A stretch of DNA of 36,818 bases, taken from assembly GCA_964371745.1 (NCBI GenBank), contig CAYJNS010000003.1, positions 1 to 36,818 on the forward strand, read 5' to 3'. Below, in pieces: positions 15,799 through 23,800 of this stretch. The notes below the pieces were generated by a model. That model ran no database searches. It worked only from the letters and a program-made list of their open reading frames with translations, and had not been told where the DNA came from. The stretch is from CAKOSP01 sp964371745 (GTDB lineage Bacteria > Bacillota_I > Bacilli_A > RF39 > UBA660). The first letter of the stretch is position 1. Every line of letters begins with the position of its first letter. Position numbers and translations under genes: made by a program.

Positions 15799-16935
15799 GT
15801 GAAAAAACTTTTAATAGGAATTATGGCTTTTTTTTGTTTAATAGGTACTATTAATGCAGAAGATTTAGCACCAAACTCAAAAAGTGCTATATTAATTGAT
15901 AAAGCTAGTGGTGAGATTTTATTTGAAAAAAATTCAAAAGAAAAATTATCTCCTGCATCAATGACTAAAATAGCAAGTTTGCTTTTAATAATGGAAGCAA
16001 TAGATGAGGGTAAAATTACTAAAGATGAAAATGTAACAATAAGTGAAACTGCAGCAAATATGGGAGGAAGTCAAATATTTTTAGAAGCAGGGGATGTATA
16101 TCCTGTTGAGGAACTTATTAAGGGAGTTGCAATTGCAAGTGGAAACGATGCGGTAGTTGCTCTTGCAGAAAAAGTAGCGGGCACTACATTAAATTTTGTT
16201 CAAATGATGAATGATAAATGTAAAGAACTAGGGTGTACATCGAGCAACTTTATGAATCCTCATGGATTAGATGAAGAAAACCATTATTCATCGGCTTATG
16301 ATATGTCCTTGCTTGCAAAAGAACTTTTAAAATATGAAGATATCTTAAATTATACAAGTATTTATGAAGAATATTTAACTAAAAGTGATGGATCTAAAAC
16401 TTGGCTTGTTAATACAAATCGTTTAGTAAGATTTTATCCAGGAGTTGATGGTTTAAAAACAGGTTTTACTGATACTGCAGGGTATTGCTTAACAGCAACT
16501 GCTTTAAAAAATGATTTGAGATTAATAAGCGTAGTTATGGGAAATGCTACAAGTGAAGCTAGAACTAATGATACTACTAATTTACTTAATTATGGATTTA
16601 ATAGTTATAAGTTATTTTTAATTAAAGAAAAAGAAAAATCTCTTGGAAAAGTTGATATTAAAAATGGGAAAATAAATGAAATAGATGTATATTTAGAAGA
16701 AGATGCAACAGATTTACAAAAAATAACTGATGGAAATAAAAGTTATGAATTTGATATAAAATTAGATGAAATAGAAGCACCAGTAAATAAAGGAGATATT
16801 GTAGGAAAAGCAGATATTATTGATAATGAGGGTGAAATTGTTGATACAGTTAATATAATTGTTAAAGAAAATATAGAAAAAGCAAGTTTATTTGATTACA
16901 TAATAAGAAATTTAAAATCACTTATATGTGGATAA
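15799..16935 (+). CDS. dacA: D-alanyl-D-alanine carboxypeptidase (PBP5/DacA family)
   Basis: A 378-residue secreted penicillin-binding protein that trims the terminal D-Ala from peptidoglycan stem peptides. It has a signal peptide of about 20 residues ending TINA. The catalytic motifs are SMTK (54-57), SGN (113-115) and KTG (219-221), all intact. A C-terminal beta domain follows, and the final ASLFDYIIRNLKSLICG is an amphipathic helix of the type that anchors PBP5 proteins to the outer membrane face. The start is GTG, with AGAGGTG 6 nt upstream; the ATG two bases earlier is out of frame and stops at once. The gene is proof of a peptidoglycan wall. Confidence 0.95.
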   Translation: MKKLLIGIMAFFCLIGTINAEDLAPNSKSAILIDKASGEILFEKNSKEKLSPASMTKIASLLLIMEAIDEGKITKDENVTISETAANMGGSQIFLEAGDVYPVEELIKGVAIASGNDAVVALAEKVAGTTLNFVQMMNDKCKELGCTSSNFMNPHGLDEENHYSSAYDMSLLAKELLKYEDILNYTSIYEEYLTKSDGSKTWLVNTNRLVRFYPGVDGLKTGFTDTAGYCLTATALKNDLRLISVVMGNATSEARTNDTTNLLNYGFNSYKLFLIKEKEKSLGKVDIKNGKINEIDVYLEEDATDLQKITDGNKSYEFDIKLDEIEAPVNKGDIVGKADIIDNEGEIVDTVNIIVKENIEKASLFDYIIRNLKSLICG

Positions 16936-16938
16936 ATT

Positions 16939-16962
16939 AAGGCTAATGCCTTTTTTATTTTC
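16939..16962 (+). terminator. Terminator after dacA
   Basis: The short stem AAGGC/GCCTT with a TAAT loop (16939-16952) is followed by TTTTATTTT. Confidence 0.8.
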
Positions 16963-16970
16963 TTATTTTT

Positions 16971-16979
16971 TGCTATAAT
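16971..16979 (+). promoter_or_regulatory. argS extended -10 promoter
   Basis: TGCTATAAT is a perfect -10 with the TGn extension. The place of the -35 (about 16951-16956) is only a T tract belonging to the upstream terminator. Confidence 0.65.
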
Positions 16980-17004
16980 AAGCTAGTAAAACGGAGTGGT
17001 TATA

Positions 17005-18693
17005 ATGTATTTAAATGAATTAAATGAAATTTTAAACAAAGCTTTTGAAAAATTAGGTTATAAAGAAAAGGTTTCTTTTTCTTTTTCTGATAAAAAAGAA
17101 TTATGTGATTATCAATGTAATGATATATTTAAAATAGCAAAGTTATATAAAAAAAATCCAATTGAGATTGGAGAAAGTATAGAAAAAGAAATATTATCAT
17201 TAGAAAATTTCAAAGATTATTTTAACTCTATTAATTTTGTTAAACCGGGATTTTTAAATGTAAAATTAAGTGATAAATTTATAAATAAATATTTAAAGTT
17301 ATTTAATGAAGATATAACTTTATCAATTGATAAAGAAAAGGCTTTAAAAGTAGTATTAGACTATGGTGGCCCAAATGTTGCAAAACCACTTCATGTTGGA
17401 CATATGAGAACCGCTATAGTTGGAGAATCTATAAAAAGAATATTTAAATTTTTTGGTAATAGTACTATTTCAGATGTGCATCTAGGTGATTTTGGACTTC
17501 AAATAGGTCAAGTTATATACAAAATTTTAGAAGATAATAAAAGTATTGATGAAATAGATATTAAATATTTAGATGAAGTATACCCTAAAATGAGTGCTAT
17601 TTGTAAAGAAGATGAATCTATAAAAGAAAAATGTGCTGAAATAACACTTAAACTTCAAGAAGGTTTTAGTGATTATAGAAGTATATGGAAAAAAATATGC
17701 GAAGTTTCAATTTCGGATATAAAAAATATTTATAATTATTTAAATGTTTCTTTTGATTATTTTTATGGTGAAAGTGATGCTTATAATTATATAAAAGATA
17801 CAACAAAAGTATTAAGCCCCATAATTGAAGATAGTAAAGGTGCTAAAGTTATTTTTGTAAATGAAGAAAATGACAAAAAAGAATTACCTCCTCTTTTATA
17901 TCAAAAAAGTGATGGTGGTTATTTATATGCATCAACAGATTTAGCTACTATTTATCAAAGAAAAAAAGATTTTAATCCAGATAAAATAATATATATAACA
18001 GACGTTAGACAATCACTTCATTTTGAGCAGTTTTTTAGAGCATCTGATAAAGGCGGTTTATATGCTAAAGAAAATTTAGAACATTTAGTATATGGTACAG
18101 TAAATGGGGAAGATGGAAAACCTTATAAAACAAGGAGTGGTGATACACCTAAACTAGCAGACCTTTTTAAAAGTGCTAAAGAAATTTTTGTTTCCAAAAG
18201 AGAAGAAAATAAAACTTTAAGTGAAGACGATTTAGATATAATAGTAAATTCTATTTTGAAATTTGCTGATTTTCAAAATTCAAGAGAGAAAGATTATATA
18301 TTTGATTTAAATAAGTTTTCTGAGGTTAGTGGTAAAACAGGTCCATATATTTTATATACGTATTTAAGATTTAATAAAATATTAAATAATAATCATTATG
18401 ATAATAATCTTAGTGATAATATATATAATGAAGTAGATTTTAAATTAAGATTAAAATTACTTGAAGTAGGCGAAGCACTTAATAATGCATATATTGAAAG
18501 AAAACCTAATTATATTGCTGAATATTTATATTCGCTATGTAGTGATGCAAATATATTTTATCAAAATAATAATATAAGTGATGAAACAGATAGTCTTAAA
18601 AAAAATGATTATCTATATACTTTAAATTTAACTAATAAGATAATAAAACAATTATTAGAGTTACTAATAATTGATATTCCAAGTAAAATGTAA
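17005..18693 (+). CDS. argS: Arginyl-tRNA synthetase
   Basis: A 562-residue class I synthetase that charges tRNA-Arg. The Arg-specific N-terminal domain (about 1-105) comes first, and then GGPNVAKPLHVGHMRT with the HVGH signature at 130-133. YASTDLATIYQRK and the TVNGEDGKPYKTRSG region follow; the latter stands where KMSKS would be, as in most ArgRS. The C-terminal helical DALR domain ends in the helix after NKIIKQLLELL. The ATG at 17005 is preferred to a GTG nine bases earlier, since GGAG sits 8 nt before it. No T-box is seen upstream; the gap from dacA is about 70 bases and is filled by the terminator and promoter. Confidence 0.97.
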   Translation: MYLNELNEILNKAFEKLGYKEKVSFSFSDKKELCDYQCNDIFKIAKLYKKNPIEIGESIEKEILSLENFKDYFNSINFVKPGFLNVKLSDKFINKYLKLFNEDITLSIDKEKALKVVLDYGGPNVAKPLHVGHMRTAIVGESIKRIFKFFGNSTISDVHLGDFGLQIGQVIYKILEDNKSIDEIDIKYLDEVYPKMSAICKEDESIKEKCAEITLKLQEGFSDYRSIWKKICEVSISDIKNIYNYLNVSFDYFYGESDAYNYIKDTTKVLSPIIEDSKGAKVIFVNEENDKKELPPLLYQKSDGGYLYASTDLATIYQRKKDFNPDKIIYITDVRQSLHFEQFFRASDKGGLYAKENLEHLVYGTVNGEDGKPYKTRSGDTPKLADLFKSAKEIFVSKREENKTLSEDDLDIIVNSILKFADFQNSREKDYIFDLNKFSEVSGKTGPYILYTYLRFNKILNNNHYDNNLSDNIYNEVDFKLRLKLLEVGEALNNAYIERKPNYIAEYLYSLCSDANIFYQNNNISDETDSLKKNDYLYTLNLTNKIIKQLLELLIIDIPSKM

Positions 18694-18776
18694 AAAGAAA
18701 CTTTTAGTTAAGTTTCTAGAACATTTAATGACAAATTTTTTATAATTTTAATAATACAATTATATTGGTGATAAAT

Positions 18777-18947
18777 ATGAAAGTTAAAATAATTGATGAA
18801 ACACATGAAAAAGATTTAGAAAATGCTATAAATTCTTTCTTAAGCGGTGTGGATGGAGAAATAATAGATATTAAGTATCAAGTAGCAATCGGTATTTCAG
18901 GGGAAGAACAAATATATTGTTTTAGCGCAATGATACTTTATAATTAA
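18777..18947 (+). CDS. Cse60-like small protein
   Basis: A 56-residue protein matching the small Bacillota family named after sporulation protein Cse60. It starts MKVKIIDETHEKDLENAIN, continues with IIDIKYQVAIG, and ends EEQIYCFSAMILY, the family's most conserved part. The biochemical function is unknown. The ATG at 18777 has TGGTGA 6 nt before it; an in-frame TTG at 18765 is less likely. The family name alone does not show that this organism sporulates. The gene converges with the Met-rich protein gene, the two stops overlapping at 18944-18947 with no terminator between them. Confidence 0.85.
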   Translation: MKVKIIDETHEKDLENAINSFLSGVDGEIIDIKYQVAIGISGEEQIYCFSAMILYN

Positions 18948-19336
18948 ACCATATACATATTATTAACATTTGATTCAAAATCTTCAGTAGATAAAGTATT
19001 GTTTGTTTCAAGTTTAGAAACTCTATGTTCTAATCTATTAATTTGTCTTTCCATTTTTGCTAATCTACTTTCAATATCAGAATAATTTATATTATTTTGA
19101 CCAAGTGCCATATTAGGCATAGGTGTATTAGCATTAGGTTGCATGCCCATATTAGGATTCATAGGCATTGCCATATTAGGCCCCATGCCTACAGAAAAAC
19201 TAGATTGGGCCTCCATTTGAGGTGGATAAGGGTTATTTGCACTCATCATGTTAGGTTGCTGCATCATTTGTGGGTTTATTCCCCCTTGCATATAATCTGT
19301 TTGTTCATGAAAATAAGATGATCTATTTTTTTTCAT
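18944..19336 (-). CDS. Met/Asn/Pro-rich protein with C-terminal coiled coil
   Basis: A 130-residue protein of unknown function in two parts. Residues about 17-80 are low-complexity, dominated by Met, Pro, Asn, Gln and Gly (for example MAMPMNPNMGMQPNA). Residues about 84-112 are a clean heptad coiled coil (IESRLAKMERQINRLEHRVSKLE). No signal peptide or membrane segment is seen. The composition recalls spore-coat and other self-assembling shell proteins, and the neighbour is a Cse60-like gene, but this is analogy only. TTAGGAGG precedes the start, with a -10 TATAAT on the minus strand at 19356-19361. Open frames on the other strand across this gene are Arg/His-rich shadows. Confidence 0.8.
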   Translation of the reverse strand: MKKNRSSYFHEQTDYMQGGINPQMMQQPNMMSANNPYPPQMEAQSSFSVGMGPNMAMPMNPNMGMQPNANTPMPNMALGQNNINYSDIESRLAKMERQINRLEHRVSKLETNNTLSTEDFESNVNNMYMV

Positions 19337-19355
19337 AATAAAAACCTCCTAAGAC

Positions 19356-19384
19356 ATTATATGATAAAAAGAAAGTTGTGATAA
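19356..19384 (-). promoter_or_regulatory. Promoter of the Met-rich gene (minus strand)
   Basis: On the minus strand: TTATCA, 17 bp, TATAAT (plus-strand 19379-19384 and 19356-19361). It ends one base before the divergent trmB start. Confidence 0.55.
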
Positions 19385-19385
19385 T

Positions 19386-19988
19386 ATGAGAATGAGAAAT
19401 CCTAAAGATACTAGGGAAGTAATTGATAAATGTGATTTTTATTTTACAAAAGAAAATAAATTTGAAAATAATAATGAAGTGCATTTAGAAATAGGTATGG
19501 GTAAGGGTAATTTTATAATAGGTATGGCTAAAGCTTTTCCAAATATAAATTTTATTGGTATGGAAAAATACGAAGCAGTAGCAAGTATAGCAATAAAAAA
19601 AATACGTGAAGAAAATTTATCTAATATAAAAGTTATGGTTATGGACGTAGTAAAAAGTGAAGAAATCTTAAAAGGTTTAATTAGCAAGATATATTTGAAT
19701 TTTTCTGATCCCTGGCCAAAAGATAGACACGCTAAAAGAAGGTTAACTCATGAAAATCAATTAAAAGTATATGATAAATTATTTGCAGGTATTTGTAATA
19801 TAGAAATGAAAACAGATAATGATGACTTATTTGAGTATAGTTTAATTTCATTAAAAAAATATGGATATATATTAAACAAGGTAATTTATGATTTGCATAA
19901 TGAAGACAGATTTAATGTAAAAACTGAATATGAAGAAAAATTTAGTAAAGAAGGAATAAAAATTAAATTTTTAAAAGCAGAAAAATGA
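19386..19988 (+). CDS. trmB: tRNA (guanine-46-N7)-methyltransferase
   Basis: A 200-residue SAM-dependent enzyme that makes m7G46 in tRNA variable loops. The SAM-binding motif is EIGMGKG (35-41). The family signature NFSDPWPKDRHAKRRL is at 105-120, holding the catalytic aspartate region. MRMRNPKD at the start is typical of Bacillota TrmB. The ribosome site is weak (AAAGTTGTGA), and a second in-frame ATG follows two codons later at 19392. The stop codon lies inside the terminator stem. Confidence 0.95.
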   Translation: MRMRNPKDTREVIDKCDFYFTKENKFENNNEVHLEIGMGKGNFIIGMAKAFPNINFIGMEKYEAVASIAIKKIREENLSNIKVMVMDVVKSEEILKGLISKIYLNFSDPWPKDRHAKRRLTHENQLKVYDKLFAGICNIEMKTDNDDLFEYSLISLKKYGYILNKVIYDLHNEDRFNVKTEYEEKFSKEGIKIKFLKAEK

Positions 19989-20010
19989 CAATTATATTGT
20001 CGTTTTTTAT
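19987..20010 (+). terminator. Terminator after trmB
   Basis: GACAAT/ATTGTC (19987-19992 with 19996-20001) with a TAT loop, then GTTTTTTATTT. It separates the housekeeping block from the surface locus. Confidence 0.8.
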
Positions 20011-20041
20011 TTACATAAATTTAACTGTAAACTAACTTGTA

Positions 20042-20066
20042 ATTGTATTGTATTGCTATGTTATGT
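20042..20066 (+). repeat. Imperfect pentanucleotide repeat in a promoter spacer
   Basis: The units read ATTGT, ATTGT, ATTGC, TATGT, TATGT. They fill the -35 and spacer of the candidate promoter of the first surface module. Copy number is low. Confidence 0.6.
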
Positions 20067-20072
20067 TAAAAT
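20043..20072 (+). promoter_or_regulatory. Candidate extended -10 promoter of surface module 1
   Basis: TTGTAT (20043-20048), 18 bp and TGTTAAAAT (TGn extension plus TAAAAT at 20067-20072). The -35 is weak. The same layout, with an 18-bp spacer and TGn-TAAAAT, precedes module 2. Confidence 0.5.
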
Positions 20073-20094
20073 ATTATTAGAAGGTAAGGTAGAA

Positions 20095-20850
20095 ATGAAA
20101 AAATTATTATACATATTATTTATATTAATACCATTAGCGGTTAATGCAGAAGGAACATGCTCTTACGAAGAACAAGCAGAGCTTTCAAGAAACGCTAACC
20201 TTATTAGTGTTAATTTTGAAGAAATAGTACTTGAAAAAGTTTTGGATGAAAATAGTGTATTGCCAGACCCTGCAATAGACGAAGATGAAAATGGCAATCC
20301 TATTGAAATGAAATATAAAATAGATGCATTAAGAGTAAATGTTTTGAATTTATCGGAAGACTATTATATAGATTTTAAAAATGAAACAACCGGAGAATTT
20401 TGGTCGATAGATTATGAAGATACAGAAGCTGGATATTATTATTTTAATCATGAAGATGTATATGATGTTCACAGTTTAACATATACAATTTTATCTTCTG
20501 ATAAAACTAATTGTTCACATGAAAAAATAAGATTAGGATATTTAATATTACCTAGATTAAACGATAATTATTATTTGGATATCTGTAGTGAATTTTCAGA
20601 TAAAACTGTCTGTCAAAAATATGTTACAATAGGTGATATTTCTATTGATGAATTTTATAATCAAATTGATTCTTATAGGGAAGAAGAAATAACTAATGAA
20701 GAACAATTGGAAGAAGAAAAAGAAAATGAAAAAAGTATAGTAGATTATATAATGGATAATATATATTATATACTAGCAGGTTTAATAATAGTTGTGATAC
20801 TGATTTTTATTATCAACATAATAATAAAAAGAAGGAGAACTCGCTTATGA
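20095..20850 (+). CDS. Secreted-domain membrane protein, partner of giant protein 1
   Basis: A 251-residue type I membrane protein of no family I can name. It has a signal peptide of about 18 residues (ending AVNA), an extracellular domain of about 200 residues, an acidic stalk, a membrane helix at about 223-245 and a KRRRTRL cytoplasmic tail. The mature start CSYEEQAELSRNANLI is closely shared with the protein encoded at 24932 (CSYEEQSDLNANANLI). The order of four cysteines and a late ISIDEFYNQI motif are also shared. The ATG at 20095 follows AAGGTAAGGT; upstream in-frame codons are rejected. The stop overlaps the next ATG (ATGA), so it is made together with the giant protein. An anchor or assembly partner for it is inferred. 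Confidence 0.82.
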   Translation: MKKLLYILFILIPLAVNAEGTCSYEEQAELSRNANLISVNFEEIVLEKVLDENSVLPDPAIDEDENGNPIEMKYKIDALRVNVLNLSEDYYIDFKNETTGEFWSIDYEDTEAGYYYFNHEDVYDVHSLTYTILSSDKTNCSHEKIRLGYLILPRLNDNYYLDICSEFSDKTVCQKYVTIGDISIDEFYNQIDSYREEEITNEEQLEEEKENEKSIVDYIMDNIYYILAGLIIVVILIFIINIIIKRRRTRL

Positions 20851-23800
20851 GAAAAATAATTAAATATTTAACATTTGTACTTGTTATTTACTTTTTTATG
20901 TTTTCAAATGTTAATGCAAATTATACTATTGAATTATCTAATTTGCAAAGCAATTTAAGAGACATTAACGTTGTGCCGAATGGTGGGTATGGAAATAGAA
21001 TAATAGTTGATAATTTATATATAGTTAATCATAGTGGTCTTGATTTGGTTGAAACAACATCTCAGATATACTCATATAAATCTGGAGTAACAAAAAAATC
21101 TGGAATACCTACAAATATTTCATCTGACGAGGATATGGAAAATAAAAATGCATATAGTCATGATGTTTTTTGGGTTATGCCATATGCAGCAGATATCGCA
21201 GAAAATAATAATTCTAAATTTACTAATGCATATTGTTTAGATTTAAATTTGAATGGTATCAGTGGCCCAGTTAGTGCGGAATCTGAGCAACTAATTTTAT
21301 TCGATGTTGAAAACGAATCAGTGTTAAGATATCATTCTGGATTATATGCAATTTTAGAATATGATGATAATTTAGGATTATCAGATCAAAATTTATATTA
21401 TGCCAAAGTTCTTGCACTTAGAATATTTTTAGGATTATATGGAGCATCAAGTAATCAAGATATATTTGATACTAATTCGTATCCTTGGTATAAAGATGCC
21501 TTAATAAACACATTTAATTTATGGTATGATGAAGATACGGATATTACATCTTCTTTTAATATTTTGAAAACATTAGATGGTAATTTTTCAATAAGTAGAA
21601 CCTCTGAATATCCAAATTACCAATTATATTCATTTGATAATACTTCAAAAAATGTTTATACTGCGATGTATGATATGGTTTTAGAAGGAATAGATGCAGC
21701 AATTGAAGGTTCTGTTAGCAGTAAAAATGATAGCGATTCTGGTTTTTATGTTATTTTAAGCCCTTTAAATTCAATTATAGATAAAGAAGGAGATATAATT
21801 AATTATTCAGCTAATTTACAAGCTAGTGTTGATGTAAAAGGATTTGCTTCTCAAGATAGAATAACAAATATAACATTAAGTTTAAATGGGTCAAATATTT
21901 ATATTAATCCTAATGAAGATTTATTTAATATAAAGAAAAATGGTAGTATGCAAAAAACTTCTTTAAATAATTTGAAAAACGAAGATTTATCTAAAATATC
22001 ACAAATAACATTTATTCATGATGTTAATGAAAATATATCACTATCATCTTGTGGTAATTTGAATTTTAAATTTGATATAAATTATACTTCAAATACTACT
22101 AATAGCGGACTGACGGAATATATTTATGTAAAATCAGATAAATCCGGTGATCAAAGATTTTTAGTTGAAAGTTCAAATAATGTTTCTGGGCCATCTGGTT
22201 CTATAAAAAACTATAGTGAATCTATTTCTATTCCTATTGACTGTAATAATACTCCTGATTGTGATACAACAATAAATATAGCAGGATCTTGCGAAGCTAA
22301 TGGTAATTTTAATGGGGAAATAGTAGCTCCAACAGATATATTAAATTGTATTATAGATGGTAGTGACGAAGCAAATAATTCTTATGCAATATCAAAACCA
22401 GGGGGGAATATATGCAGTGTAAATGATTCGGATGAGGGTTTATCACATTTATTAAATGATAATGAGTATTGTGAAGTTTTTTGTAAAGAGGATTATACTA
22501 ATATTAATCTTCCAGATATAGCGCACGCTAATAGTGGTAGATATTTTAAGCTAGAAGCTTTAATAACTGGTAAAAAAACTTGTTATACAACCGAAATAAA
22601 TTATGATGAATTTAATAGTGATTTAAATGCAGCAACGGCAGAAATGAGTGCAGCCTATAGACGCTTTGAAATAGCGACTAACTCACTTCAAAGTTTAGAA
22701 AATACATTAATTAGTAAAAATAATGATATGGTTTCTGCAATTAAGGATAAAGAAAGTCCTGAAATTTCATATGATTTAGTTAAAATAGCTGATGCACGTC
22801 AAATTGCTGCAAGCGCAGCGTTAACATATGCCGAAAACAAGTTAGATGCATTAGAAACAATTGATTCAAATGTAGATACAATTAGTACAAATTCTACAAG
22901 CATAAGTTCAAAAGAAAAGTCCGTTACTAGTAAACAAAATTTAATCGATTCATATAACAATCAAATAGATGCTATTAATAAGGCTAACGCTGATAAACCC
23001 GAGGATGAACATCAATCAACATCATATCAAGAATCTCGAATAAGCGCATTAACAGAAGAAATAAGGAATTTAAATTCTAGTATTACTGAGTTAAAATCTG
23101 ATAACGATGATTTAACTAAAAAAAATACTGAATTAAAGGAAAAATATAACATTCAAACATGGGAAACTATAGCAAGTCAACAAATAGTTGTTAATAATGC
23201 AAAAACGGAAAAAACTAATGCTGAAAATAATTATTATAAAGTTTGTTATACAGAAAAACATTGTGATAATGATGATAATTATTTATCATTAAAAATTTCA
23301 TATGATAATGCTGAAGAAGCTTATGATACTGCTTTAAATAATTTGGAATCTACTCTAAAAAGTATAGATGCTGAAATTTCTAATATGAATTTAGCAAAAT
23401 CTAAACAAGATTCCATTTTAGATCATATAATTGCCTGCGGTGAATGGGATGTCAATTTTAAAATAAATCCAACAATGACATTTGATTATGGCAGTGGATA
23501 TATGAATTATTTTGAAGATAAAGGTGTAACTAATTTAGTGAATACTAATAGTTCAACATACGTTACAGATGTATGGGGATGCGATTTTAACAATAATTCA
23601 TCTGCATATATAAATAATGAATATAATAGATGTTATGGTGGTAGAGTATTAGATAGTGAAAACGAATTATACGAAGAAATTACAATAACATATTATAAAG
23701 GTAATAAGGGGACTATAACTCTGCAAAGCGGGGAAAGTAGAATAGAACCAGTTAGTTATACAGGGAATACTGTTGATTATGTTGAATATGATGGTGTCGA

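Noticed and set aside
18697..18720. GAAACTTTTAGTTAAGTTTC as a terminator after argS
   Set aside because: The inverted repeat is short and is followed by AGAACA rather than a T tract; it may still be an RNA 3' structure but is not supported as a terminator.
19097..19321. An Arg/His-rich open frame on the plus strand
   Set aside because: It is the complement of the Met-rich codons of the minus-strand gene; ATG-rich low complexity gives CAT (His) on the other strand.
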